A stretch of 64,000 bases of DNA from Rhodospirillaceae bacterium LM-1 (GTDB taxonomy: Bacteria > Pseudomonadota > Alphaproteobacteria > Rhodospirillales > WMHbin7): contig CACUVI010000025.1 of assembly GCA_902725215.1 (NCBI GenBank), forward strand, positions 230,326 to 294,325, given 5' to 3'. The position numbers and the translations under genes are program-made. Shown piece after piece: positions 1-8,280 of this stretch (position 1 is its first letter; every line of letters starts with the position of its first letter). The notes beneath the pieces were generated by a model. It had not been told where the DNA came from. It did not search any database and saw nothing but the letters and a program-made list of their open reading frames with translations.

Positions 1-1148
1 GGTTTGGGTTCGGCCAACTGTTGGGCGGAGAAGGTTTTCAATACATCCTTCATCATGCGGGCCGCGCCGCCGTGTCCGTAGGGCAGGGGCTGGCCTGCGA
101 TGGAGGCGCGAAACGACGAGTCAAGCGCCTTCTTGATGGCGTTGAAAATGGCGTCGGCGTCTTCCTCGCAATCGATCACCGAATAGCAGCGCAAACGCCC
201 GCTCTGGCGCGTGCCGATATTGACGGTGGGAATGCCCAGCGCCGGCGCTTCGATAATGCCGCTCGACGAATTGCCGACCACGGCGCCAGCAAGACGCATG
301 ACGCTCAAATATCTGGCCTGGCCCAGCGAATTATGCAGGCTGACGCGGTCGGAATGGCGGTTGGCGAAGTCTCGCATGCGCTCCGAGACGATGTGGTTGC
401 CCGCATCGGCGTTGACGCCGGTAATGACAATCCTGGCGTCCGCCATGCGTTCAAGGGCGGCTAGCAACTCGTCCATCGCCGCCCCCTCGTCGCCGCTGCT
501 GCGCCTAGTGACCGGGTGATAGGTGACCAGCAAAAGCGGATGGAACAGGGGCAGGCCCAGCTCCTTGCCCAAACTCTCAGCGTCGGCATAGGAAACGGCG
601 CGCATTTGATCGATGCCGGGCGCTCCCACTTCGAAAACGCGCTCCGACGGCTCACCCATTTGAACCACGCGTCTGGCGTAATCATGGGCCGCCACGAAAT
701 GCAGGCTCGCCATTTTTGTAATGGCGTGGCGAAGCGCGTCATCGACGGCACCCAAGGTCAATTCACCGCCGTGAATGTGGGCGATGGGAATGCCCAACAA
801 AAGGGCGGCCGATGCGGCGGCGAAAATTTCGTAGCGATCCCCCAGCACCACCACCACTTCGGGCTGAAGCTGGCGAAATGAATTGGCCATTCCCGAAAGC
901 GCCTGACCGGCGGCGGCGGCCATGGCGAAACGGCTGTCGTTCTCCAATTCAAGGGGCACCTCGGCGCTCACCTTGAATCCCTCGGCCCGGATGACATCCA
1001 CGGTATGGCCGAATTTTTTCGACAGATGCGAACCCGTCGCCACGATTTGCAGTTCCATGCCAGGATCGGCGGCGATCTCGCGCATCAGTCCGGTCAATAG
1101 CCCGTAATCGGCCCGTGAACCCGTCACGATGCAAACCCGTTTGCTCAT
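1..1148 (-). CDS. legG: UDP-N-acetylglucosamine 2-epimerase, hydrolysing (NeuC/LegG type), 3' end beyond window
   Basis: Predicted to invert C2 of a UDP-HexNAc derivative and hydrolyse UDP, giving the free ManNAc-type sugar used for nonulosonic acids (legionaminic or sialic type). I translated the reverse strand by hand from the ATG at 1148. The frame stays open to base 1 (382 codons), so only a few codons and the stop are missing. Family signatures are present: GDRYE near residue 103, IHGGE at 125-129 followed by RH at 140-141, and a GNSSSG motif near residue 285. The ATG overlaps the TGA of the aminotransferase gene upstream (ATGA, 1145-1148), so the two are probably translationally coupled. 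With the LegB- and LegC-like genes this makes the first three steps of a legionaminic pathway. NeuC acting on plain UDP-GlcNAc is the alternative; the diamino substrate is inferred from the neighbours. Confidence 0.88.
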   Translation of the reverse strand, partial: MSKRVCIVTGSRADYGLLTGLMREIAADPGMELQIVATGSHLSKKFGHTVDVIRAEGFKVSAEVPLELENDSRFAMAAAAGQALSGMANSFRQLQPEVVVVLGDRYEIFAAASAALLLGIPIAHIHGGELTLGAVDDALRHAITKMASLHFVAAHDYARRVVQMGEPSERVFEVGAPGIDQMRAVSYADAESLGKELGLPLFHPLLLVTYHPVTRRSSGDEGAAMDELLAALERMADARIVITGVNADAGNHIVSERMRDFANRHSDRVSLHNSLGQARYLSVMRLAGAVVGNSSSGIIEAPALGIPTVNIGTRQSGRLRCYSVIDCEEDADAIFNAIKKALDSSFRASIAGQPLPYGHGGAARMMKDVLKTFSAQQLAEPK

Positions 1149-2287
1149 GACAACGCCTCCTTCAAGACGCCAATCACCTTGGCTTGATCGGATGGGGTCA
1201 GGTGCGCCGAGCAGGGCAGTGTCAGGACGCGTTTCCAAATGTCGTCGGCGACCGGCATGTCGGTGCGCGGCGCGTCGCGATAGGGGTCTTGCAGATGCAT
1301 GGGCTTCCAGAAGGGACGTCCCTCGATGCCGGACTCGCGCAGCAGGCGGCGCAACTGGTCGGGCGAAGGGGCGGGTGGGGCCAATGTGATGCCGGAAAAC
1401 CAGCAAGCACTTTCCGCCCAGGCGGGGGCCGGGAAAAGGCCGACGCCGGGCAGAGCCGACAGTTCGCTGTCGTACAGGGCGCGGATGCGCTTCTTGGCGC
1501 TGACCAATTGCTCAAATCGCTCCATCTGGGCGCAACCCACGGCGGCCTCGATATTCGTCATCCGGTAATTATAACCCACTCGGTCATGCGTGTAATCATC
1601 GCCGGTGCGCGCCGTCGAGGCCAAATGCTTGACCAGCCCGGTCAGTTCGGGGTTGTCGCCGATGATGGCGCCCCCGCCGCCCGAGGTGACTGTTTTATTG
1701 CCGTTGAAGGAAAGCATCGACAGATCGGCGCCCAGCCGCCCGATCGGGCGGCCCATATAGGCGGCGCCGATGGCGGCGGCGGCATCGGCCAGTACGGGCA
1801 GCCCGTATTGACGGGCCAGGGCCACCAGCGGATCCATGTCGGCGGGCAGGCCCAGGGCGTAAACCGGCATGATGGCGGCCACGCGACGCCCTGAGGCGCG
1901 ATGAACGATTTCCGTTCCCACGCGTTTGGTTTCGCTTTCCAGGCGCTCGGCCAGCAGTTTGGGGTCCAAAGTCCAGCTGTCGGCGGCGATGTCGAACAGC
2001 CAGGGGGTTGCGCCCGCATGCGATATTGCATTGGCGCTGGCGATAAAGGTGTAGCTGGGCAACACCACCAAATCGCCCGGCTTGACGCCCAGCGCCACCA
2101 GGGCGACGTGCAAGGCCGAGGTGCCCGAGGCGATGGCCACGGCCTGACGAGCGCCGGTGGCCAGGGCGACCATCTCCTCGAAGCGGGGCACGAAGGCGCC
2201 CGCGGTCGATACGAAGCCATCCTCGATGCAACGTTGCAGGTAGCTGGCTTCGTTTCCGGACAGATCGGGGGTGGACAGGGGAATCAT
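1145..2287 (-). CDS. legC: LegC-family PLP-dependent sugar aminotransferase
   Basis: DegT/DnrJ/EryC1-type aminotransferase expected to aminate the C4 keto group of a UDP-4-keto-6-deoxy-HexNAc. The 380-residue product starts MIPLSTPDL, a typical opening for this group. SGTSALH near residues 54-60 and the Asp of ADAAAAIG near 168 fit the PLP-binding fold, and the Schiff-base Lys lies in FNGNK at about 198, followed by a GGGG stretch. A GTG at 2299 that overlaps the TGA of the preceding dehydratase gene (GTGA) is an equally possible start and would add four residues. Longer in-frame extensions run into the neighbouring gene and were discarded. It sits between LegB-like and LegG/NeuC-like genes. 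Confidence 0.88.
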   Translation of the reverse strand: MIPLSTPDLSGNEASYLQRCIEDGFVSTAGAFVPRFEEMVALATGARQAVAIASGTSALHVALVALGVKPGDLVVLPSYTFIASANAISHAGATPWLFDIAADSWTLDPKLLAERLESETKRVGTEIVHRASGRRVAAIMPVYALGLPADMDPLVALARQYGLPVLADAAAAIGAAYMGRPIGRLGADLSMLSFNGNKTVTSGGGGAIIGDNPELTGLVKHLASTARTGDDYTHDRVGYNYRMTNIEAAVGCAQMERFEQLVSAKKRIRALYDSELSALPGVGLFPAPAWAESACWFSGITLAPPAPSPDQLRRLLRESGIEGRPFWKPMHLQDPYRDAPRTDMPVADDIWKRVLTLPCSAHLTPSDQAKVIGVLKEALS

Positions 2288-2295
2288 GGGCGTCG

Positions 2296-3501
2296 TCACA
2301 TCTTTTGATCCAGGCTTTTGCCCCGTTCCTCGTGAAGCAGATCGGGCACGGCCCTCTGAATGGCCTGCGCCAACTCGTTCTTGCCCCAGCTTGTCCGCGC
2401 TTTGATTTCGCCGATTTCCTGGCGAAAGGCGCGAAGCAGATCCATATCCGGCAAGGTTTCTTGAACGACGCCCGCTTCGGCGAAACGAGCAAGGTCGGGC
2501 CTGTCGCCTGGGCGCAGGAATTCCTCGGCCAGTTTCTCGCCCGTTGTATCGGAACTTGAAAAGACGCAAGGCCAAGCCTTGGCGGGGCGATCCTTGAAGC
2601 GCGCCCGGGCTTCTTCCTCGCTGGCGCAGGCCAAGGCGTCGAAGCCGTGGCTGGCCAGAAAGGCCCTGGCGATGGCTTCGAAACTCATCAGATGGTCTTG
2701 CGGATTCAGCTTAGGAAACACGACATCGCGCGTCTGGCAAAGAAAGGCGCCCAGCAAGCACAATTGTCCGGCTTCCGCATGGCTGATGAAATAGCGTCGA
2801 ACATCCGAAGGGGCGGCGATGGGTTGGCTTTTTTGCAACCTGTATTCAAAGCCCTCCAGAAGGCTCCCGGCGGAAAAAGCGACATTGGCGAAGCGCGCCG
2901 AATTGGCCGTCAAGCGGGGCGAATGCGCGAACAAAACGCGTTCCATCAGATTCTTGGTGGCCCCCATCAGGTTTTCGGGCCGCACCGATTTGTCGGTGGA
3001 GACCGAGAAGGCGCGCTTAAGAGTCTGGCTGGCCGGATGATCGAGATAGCTGGCCAGGGCCAGAACATTCACCTCGATCATGCGCATCAGGCTGAAGGGA
3101 TCGCGTTCGGCCCGCACATGTTTCAGGGCCGAGAAGTTCAAGAACACGTCGAAGGGACCGTTCGCCGCGACCATGGCGCCAAACTCGGGGCCTGCGAAAT
3201 CGACGCTGAAGGTGGCGAAATCCTTGGGCAAGCTAGCGTTGCCGGAACGCAGGTCGCGCACCAGTTCGACCAGCATGTTTTCGTTCAAGTCGGCAAGATG
3301 CAGCGCCTTGGGCGCAAAGGGCAGCAGTTGCTTGACGAAAGCCTGACCGATGGACCCCGCCGCTCCCACCACCAAGACGCGGCTTTCCCTAATGGCGGCC
3401 GACAACGCTGGCGCATTGCTTCCAACGTCGCCGTCAAATAGCGATTGGCGCCGCCCCAGAAGGCGGCTTAGCAGGGGGTCGTCAAGGTCTCGGGGATACA
3501 A
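2296..3501 (-). CDS. legB: UDP-HexNAc 4,6-dehydratase (FlaA1/CapD/LegB family)
   Basis: SDR-type dehydratase that would convert UDP-GlcNAc to a 4-keto-6-deoxy sugar, the entry step of legionaminic acid or bacillosamine-type synthesis. The 401-residue protein carries the nucleotide-binding motif GAAGSIG at residues 46-52, the family motif SALKHVR at 124-130 and STDK at 168-171, followed by MGATKNLME as in FlaA1/CapD proteins. No membrane segments are visible, so this is the soluble class and not the long PglF type. It is followed directly by the aminotransferase gene. LegB is chosen because of the LegC and LegG neighbours; the nucleotide (UDP or GDP) and exact product cannot be read from the sequence. 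Confidence 0.85.
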   Translation of the reverse strand: MYPRDLDDPLLSRLLGRRQSLFDGDVGSNAPALSAAIRESRVLVVGAAGSIGQAFVKQLLPFAPKALHLADLNENMLVELVRDLRSGNASLPKDFATFSVDFAGPEFGAMVAANGPFDVFLNFSALKHVRAERDPFSLMRMIEVNVLALASYLDHPASQTLKRAFSVSTDKSVRPENLMGATKNLMERVLFAHSPRLTANSARFANVAFSAGSLLEGFEYRLQKSQPIAAPSDVRRYFISHAEAGQLCLLGAFLCQTRDVVFPKLNPQDHLMSFEAIARAFLASHGFDALACASEEEARARFKDRPAKAWPCVFSSSDTTGEKLAEEFLRPGDRPDLARFAEAGVVQETLPDMDLLRAFRQEIGEIKARTSWGKNELAQAIQRAVPDLLHEERGKSLDQKM

Positions 3502-3576
3502 GTTTGTCAGCGTCCAGGCAGGCTACCGCACTCCGGGTGAAACAGCTTCACCGGAGCGCTTGCAAGAAAAGCGACG

Positions 3577-4080
3577 TCAGGCGGCCGAGCCGACGGCGTC
3601 TATGGGCAGGCGCACCTTGACCGGACGGCCCAGCATCTCCAGCAGCACGATGACGCGCTGATCGTCCGAGATGGATTGGAAAATTCCGGTCAATTCCTTG
3701 AAGGGGCCGTCCAGCACTTCAACCTTCTCGCCGGGCTTGAAGGGAAGGGCAAGGCTCAGTTGAACCAGTCCGCCTTCGTCATGGCGCGCCCGGATGGCTT
3801 CCACCACGCCTTCGGGAAGGGCGACGGGCGTTTCACCCTGGCAAACCAGATGCACCACGCCGTAAGTCGAGCGGATCGAGCGCCAACGCGTGGCTTCGGT
3901 ATCCATATTGACGAACAGATAGCGCGGGAAAAGGGGGGCGGGAACGAAATCGGTCTTGCGGGCGTGACGGCGCTTCTTGCTGTAAAGCGGCAGATAGGCA
4001 TCGAACCCCTGGCGCGTCAGATTGTCTTGCGCCAATCGCTCGCCCTTGGGCTGGGTATGAACGGCGTACCAGCGCATCAT
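3577..4080 (-). CDS. RfaH/NusG-family transcription antitermination protein
   Basis: NusG paralogue of 167 residues. The NGN domain begins RWYAVHTQPKGE with the aromatic and basic pattern of the family, and a KOW-type segment around residues 113-140 reads FKPGEKVEVLDGPF. Such specialised NusG paralogues (RfaH, LoaP and similar) bind RNA polymerase and let it read through long polysaccharide operons. Its gene overlaps the winged-helix gene by ATGA (4077-4080) and lies just ahead of the legB-legC-legG block, a position that fits operon-specific antitermination. I could not find a clear ops-like element. The housekeeping NusG would normally sit with secE and rplK, which are absent here. Confidence 0.85.
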   Translation of the reverse strand: MMRWYAVHTQPKGERLAQDNLTRQGFDAYLPLYSKKRRHARKTDFVPAPLFPRYLFVNMDTEATRWRSIRSTYGVVHLVCQGETPVALPEGVVEAIRARHDEGGLVQLSLALPFKPGEKVEVLDGPFKELTGIFQSISDDQRVIVLLEMLGRPVKVRLPIDAVGSAA

Positions 4081-4760
4081 GACGCCAACTCCTCGCCGAC
4101 TTCCGGCGGAGGGCGGCGCGACACATTCATGAAGGCGGGAAACAAGACGCGGTTGGGTTCGAAAATGGCCTGAAGGGCGTCGAAGGTGCCTTGGGGATCT
4201 TTCATGTCCGTCAGCAGCAGGGCGTCAAGCTGTTCGAATTCCAAGGGGCGTCTTGCCACCTTAAGATCGAGATAATTTTCGGACTCGGCCATGGCATCGA
4301 CGAAGCCCAACACGGTCACCGGATGGCCGCCCCGGCTTAATAGCGCAATTTCGCCAATATCGCCAACGCCCGCCAACGCCACGCGCTGCCAGCCGTTCTC
4401 GGCGCATAATTGGAACAAATCCTCGTACTGGCGCCTGGCCACTCGGAAAAGATTGAAGGATTGCGACAGATACTCCGCCGTCAGGCGGCTTTTCTCGGCG
4501 AAACCCTGCGGCGTCAGATAGTAGGCATAACGGTTGGGGGGCATCTGGGCGATCTTAATCAGCCCCTTTTTGGCGCAGCGCTTCAGATACGCATTGGCCA
4601 GACCCAGTGCGATGCCCAGATCCTTGGATATCGAACGTTGGGTGTGCTCGCTGTTGTCGTGAACGGCGTTCAGCAGACCAAGCGTGATTTCCGCCTCGCT
4701 GGAAAGACCCAGCGGCCCTGATTCCTGCTCGTCTAAGGTGGCGATTCCCAGCTTGTTCAC
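4077..4760 (-). CDS. Winged-helix transcriptional regulator linked to glycan operon
   Basis: 227-residue protein. Residues about 20-90 look like a winged helix of the MarR-like EPS-associated type: a SEAEITLGLL helix, an ISKDLGIALGLANAYLK recognition region, then a KKGLIKI and YYLTPQG wing. The C-terminal half (about 105-215) has a GVGDIGEIAL stretch that resembles a Rossmann-like nucleotide or sugar-nucleotide sensing fold, as in proteins that bind a small ligand next to a DNA-binding head. It overlaps the RfaH-like gene by four bases, so the two regulators are made together. The effector and target sites are unknown. Confidence 0.7.
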   Translation of the reverse strand: MNKLGIATLDEQESGPLGLSSEAEITLGLLNAVHDNSEHTQRSISKDLGIALGLANAYLKRCAKKGLIKIAQMPPNRYAYYLTPQGFAEKSRLTAEYLSQSFNLFRVARRQYEDLFQLCAENGWQRVALAGVGDIGEIALLSRGGHPVTVLGFVDAMAESENYLDLKVARRPLEFEQLDALLLTDMKDPQGTFDALQAIFEPNRVLFPAFMNVSRRPPPEVGEELAS

Positions 4761-4793
4761 GGCGCGAACGATAGCTTGTTCGCCGGGTGAACG

Positions 4794-5435
4794 TCAACCG
4801 AAAACAGTGGCCGACTCGTTGGAAAGGGCCAGGAATCGATGGACCGGCAAGGTCTGGTTTCCTTGCCTGAGAATGGCTTGCTTTTCAGGCCCATTGGCAA
4901 GCAGGGCCACCCTTCTGGCGTGGGCCAATTCGGGCAAAACCAGCGTGATGCGATCCGTGTAAGGGGGTGGCCCCATCGCCGTGGTCACCCGTCCGGTTTC
5001 GACCTCAAGCGCCGGGTCGCCTGGAAACAGCGAGGCGATATGTCCATCCGGCCCCATGCCCAGGAAGACTATGTCGAGCGGCCAGGGCATTTGCCTTAAA
5101 CGATATTCCAGGCCGGGTAGGGCGCTCTCGGGGCTGCTGGCTTCACTCCAAAAGCCTATGAAACGAGCGCGTTCGGCCTTGCCTTGCAGCAACAGACGCC
5201 GGGCCAGCCCCTCGTTGCTGCCCTCATGGCCGGGGGGCAGCCACCGCTCATCGGTCAACGTGATCCAGACGCGCTCCCAGGCAAGATCGGCTTGCGCCAG
5301 AAGGGGGAACACGGCTTTTGGCGTGTTTCCGCCCGATACGGCCAAGCTGGCGAATGGGGCGCGCTTGAGGGCTTGCCGCAAGCCTTCGGCCAAGAAATCG
5401 GCCAGCGCTTGCGGGGAATAACTTGTTGAAATCAC
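4794..5435 (-). CDS. pgl: 6-phosphogluconolactonase
   Basis: Hydrolyses 6-phosphogluconolactone to 6-phosphogluconate in the oxidative pentose phosphate pathway. The product is 213 residues, the normal size for the SOL/DevB family. Diagnostic motifs are complete: SGGNTPK near the N terminus, TDERW followed by the SN pair in the middle, and LGMGPDGHIASLFPG in the second half. I chose the GTG at 5435 because it overlaps the TGA of the upstream dehydrogenase gene (GTGA); a longer in-frame start would overlap that gene by 49 bases. Placement inside a nucleotide-sugar operon, away from zwf and edd, is unusual. It may help feed pentose phosphates into the heptose route encoded nearby (inference). 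Confidence 0.85.
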   Translation of the reverse strand: MISTSYSPQALADFLAEGLRQALKRAPFASLAVSGGNTPKAVFPLLAQADLAWERVWITLTDERWLPPGHEGSNEGLARRLLLQGKAERARFIGFWSEASSPESALPGLEYRLRQMPWPLDIVFLGMGPDGHIASLFPGDPALEVETGRVTTAMGPPPYTDRITLVLPELAHARRVALLANGPEKQAILRQGNQTLPVHRFLALSNESATVFG

Positions 5436-6697
5436 AGCATCCAGCGGCGCAAACCGTCGGGCAGGTCGCGTTTGCGCCACATGCCCTTGATGTCGGCCAC
5501 CAGGGCGTCTTCTTCCAATAGGCGCAGGAAGCTGTCGGGTCCGAAATTGGCGTAGGCGTCATGGGCCACGGCGCCGATCAGGGCGTGATAGCCAGAAGCC
5601 CCTTCCAGACTGGGCATCAGGGCGATGCCATATTCGTGCCGTGCTTCTTCGGGATCGGCCAGCGGGTCGTGCACATCCACCGCATGGCCAAGATCGCGAA
5701 GGCCCGCGATAACGTCGATCACTTTCGAGTTGCGCAGGTCGGGCACATCTTCCTTGAAGGTCAGGCCCAGAACCAGCACCTTCGAGCCGGGCCGCAATTG
5801 CGCGTTGATTTGCTCGGCCACGAATCTGCCCATCGAATCGTTGATCTTGCGCCCGGCCAAGATGACATCCGGATGGTGGCCGTTGTCGATGGCGCATTGA
5901 GCCAAATAGAAGGGATCGACGCCGATGCAATGGCCGCCCACCAGACCGGGCTGAAATTTCAGGAAATTCCATTTGGTGGCCGATGCTTCCAGTACGTCGT
6001 GGATCGAAAGACCCAGTTTCGAGAAGATCATCGTCACTTCGTTGATGAAGGCGATGTTGATGTCGCGCTGGGCGTTCTCGATCACTTTCGACGCTTCGGC
6101 CGCCTTGATGCTGGCCGCCATGAAGGTGCCGCCCGTGGTGATGGCTCCGTAAATGTCGCAAAGCTGGCGCGCCACGTCGGGGGTTTGTCCGGCCACCACT
6201 TTGGTGATGCGGTCCACCGTATGTTCGCGGTCGCCGGGATTGATGCGCTCGGGGCTGTAGCCCAGGAAAAAATCGCGCCCGCAGACCAAGCCCGACGCAT
6301 GCTCCAATTCAGGTCCGCAAATGTCTTCGGTGACGCCAGGATAGACCGTGCTTTCAAACACCACGATCGATCCCTTGCCCATCACCTTGCCCACGCTGCG
6401 GCAAGCCGACAGCACGGCCCCCAGGTCGGGCTTGTTGTCTTGCGTGACGGGGGTGGGGACGGTGACGATGAAGACCTTGGCGGGGGACATGTCTTCGGGT
6501 TTGGCGGTCAGATGCGCCGTGGATGATCGCAAGGGTGCTTGCTCGACCTCGCCCGTGCGGTCATGTCCTTGTTTAAGCTCGGCTATTCGTCGCTGGTCGA
6601 TGTCGAAGCCGATGACTTCGAATTTACGGGCCAAAGCCACGGCCAAGGGCAGGCCGACATAGCCCAGACCCACGACGGCAATTTTCAGCGAACTCAT
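5432..6697 (-). CDS. Nucleotide-sugar 6-dehydrogenase (UDP-HexNAc dehydrogenase, TviB/VipA/WbpA type)
   Basis: NAD-dependent four-electron oxidation of a UDP-HexNAc (GlcNAc or GalNAc) to the uronic acid. The 421-residue protein has an intact dinucleotide motif GLGYVG at 10-15, the three UDPG/GDP-mannose dehydrogenase domains in order, and the catalytic Cys in GGHCIGVDP at residue 257. The GGHCIGVDP form is typical of the UDP-HexNAc branch; UDP-glucose dehydrogenases usually have GGSCFPKD. A short 55-base gap separates it from the heparinase-like gene upstream, and it is coupled (GTGA) to the lactonase gene downstream. It differs sharply from the second, degenerate dehydrogenase homologue at 20637-21908. 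Confidence 0.9.
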   Translation of the reverse strand: MSSLKIAVVGLGYVGLPLAVALARKFEVIGFDIDQRRIAELKQGHDRTGEVEQAPLRSSTAHLTAKPEDMSPAKVFIVTVPTPVTQDNKPDLGAVLSACRSVGKVMGKGSIVVFESTVYPGVTEDICGPELEHASGLVCGRDFFLGYSPERINPGDREHTVDRITKVVAGQTPDVARQLCDIYGAITTGGTFMAASIKAAEASKVIENAQRDINIAFINEVTMIFSKLGLSIHDVLEASATKWNFLKFQPGLVGGHCIGVDPFYLAQCAIDNGHHPDVILAGRKINDSMGRFVAEQINAQLRPGSKVLVLGLTFKEDVPDLRNSKVIDVIAGLRDLGHAVDVHDPLADPEEARHEYGIALMPSLEGASGYHALIGAVAHDAYANFGPDSFLRLLEEDALVADIKGMWRKRDLPDGLRRWML

Positions 6698-6752
6698 TCG
6701 ATCCCCCTTATCCTTGCGGAACGGCGAGATTTAAGTGGGCGGGCTGGGCTTG

Positions 6753-8261
6753 TCAACGTTTGCCCAAAGAATCGAAGGCCCATTTGACCAAGGCCCCCCC
6801 TTCTCCGGTTTGTCCCCTGAGGACGATCTGCTGGCTGCGCTTGGGCGGATCATCGCCCGATTTGAAGGCGCTGGATTCCATTTCGATCAAGGCCCCCTTG
6901 GCCCTGAAGCGCCACCCGGCGCCGTCGGCCAGTTTCAACAAAACGGCCTTGGCGTCGCCCGACAAAGCGGCCTGCACCGATGGGTCAAGATGAAAACGCA
7001 AGGCCACGTCCACCCCCGCCTTGCCTTCCAGACTGTCTTCGCCCCGCAAAACCGTCCCCTGACCGTCCAGATGCAGTCGGCGCTTGTGCATAAGCCCGTG
7101 TGAAAGCAGGTAGCCGTCATGGCTGGCATTGACCCACACCGCCCCCTGTTCTTCCTGGCGTTCGACGGTTACTGTCCGGGGCTGGGAATCGGCGTTTCCC
7201 GCCGTAACCGTGGAATGGGCGGCGGTATGTTTAAGGGCTTGGCGCCATTCCTGCTGGCGAAGGGGCGCCATGCCCATATTGCCGACGACCCGTTGTTTTC
7301 CCACGCAAAGTTCGAAGGACAAGGTTCCGGCATGGGCATGGATGTCGCTAGCAGGCGTTCCTGTATCCATGATGGCCAGGGTTCTTCCGGCGCTTAAACG
7401 CTCGAATCCCGAATGGGGCGCGCTGGGCATCGGCTTGCCCCGGCTGGCGCACAAGGCCAGGGCCAGGGAAAGCTGGGCGGCAGGGACATGGCCGGTATCA
7501 TTGAAATGGGCCAGCGTGCCGTCGCCCATGCGCCAGAATCGCGCCATGGGTCCCATGCGGTCGAGCGCTCCTTGCAATCCTTCGGGCAATTCGCGATTGG
7601 CAGCGTTCAGCCAGATCTTCAAGTCGATCAGGTCCTTCAGCACGTCCAGATGAACCGCCGGGCTGCGGCTTTTGTGGCCTCCGTCGGGGTGGATCTGTTG
7701 GGCAAGCGCATCGGACAAGGCGCTGGCCGCCAGGGCCAGAAGCTCCTCGCTTCTTTCGGCCAAGGCCCAAAGAAGAAGCCCCTTGGCCGCCGCCAGCCGG
7801 GGGCGTCCCTCGGGTGGCCAGTTCAGCGTGCGTGCAAGGTGCCTAGCTTGAAGCGAGGCGGCGCGCCTCAGGTCCTGGGCTAAGCCAGGTTCGCCATCGT
7901 CAAGCAGCCAAGGCGCATGTTTCAGCCAGTTGGCCAGCCGAAGCCCAATGGTTTCCGGCGCCCAGGCCGCTTCGCTCCAACGGCTATTGCGGTCCAGCCA
8001 AGCGCGCAGCTTTTGCTTGGCCCAGGCGTTGGCCAGACGGTCGCCCATGGCCCGGATATCGGGCAGTTCGCTAAAATCATGGGGGTTGTCCAGCTCTTGC
8101 CCGCCCGCGATCAATCTTTCCGCTCTGGCGGCATCGCCCGGCCAGGGGTCGGCGGGTCCCAGCGCCAAGGTTTCCAAAGACGGGGCCTTCAGGGTCAGGC
8201 CGTAGACGGGCAGGGCGAAGATCAGATGGGCGTAGGGGCGCAGGATCGGAGGCAAGGTCAT
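6753..8261 (-). CDS. Heparinase II/III family polysaccharide lyase-like protein
   Basis: 502 residues. The N-terminal two thirds look like the helical toroid of this family, rich in Trp and Leu. The C-terminal part carries the beta-sandwich motif DIHAHAGTLSFEL (around residue 300), followed by a GNMGMAP and HSTVTAGN region that matches the Hep_II_III fold. Family members are uronate-specific lyases, and here the next gene in the operon makes a UDP-uronic acid. No convincing Sec signal peptide is visible at the N terminus (MTLPPILRPYAHLIFALP), so export is uncertain. Substrate and actual lyase activity are not shown by sequence. Many alphaproteobacteria carry such a gene next to rsmB; here it sits within the glycan operon. 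Confidence 0.78.
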   Translation of the reverse strand: MTLPPILRPYAHLIFALPVYGLTLKAPSLETLALGPADPWPGDAARAERLIAGGQELDNPHDFSELPDIRAMGDRLANAWAKQKLRAWLDRNSRWSEAAWAPETIGLRLANWLKHAPWLLDDGEPGLAQDLRRAASLQARHLARTLNWPPEGRPRLAAAKGLLLWALAERSEELLALAASALSDALAQQIHPDGGHKSRSPAVHLDVLKDLIDLKIWLNAANRELPEGLQGALDRMGPMARFWRMGDGTLAHFNDTGHVPAAQLSLALALCASRGKPMPSAPHSGFERLSAGRTLAIMDTGTPASDIHAHAGTLSFELCVGKQRVVGNMGMAPLRQQEWRQALKHTAAHSTVTAGNADSQPRTVTVERQEEQGAVWVNASHDGYLLSHGLMHKRRLHLDGQGTVLRGEDSLEGKAGVDVALRFHLDPSVQAALSGDAKAVLLKLADGAGWRFRAKGALIEMESSAFKSGDDPPKRSQQIVLRGQTGEGGALVKWAFDSLGKR

Positions 8262-8280
8262 GCATGCCTCCCGGGACTGA

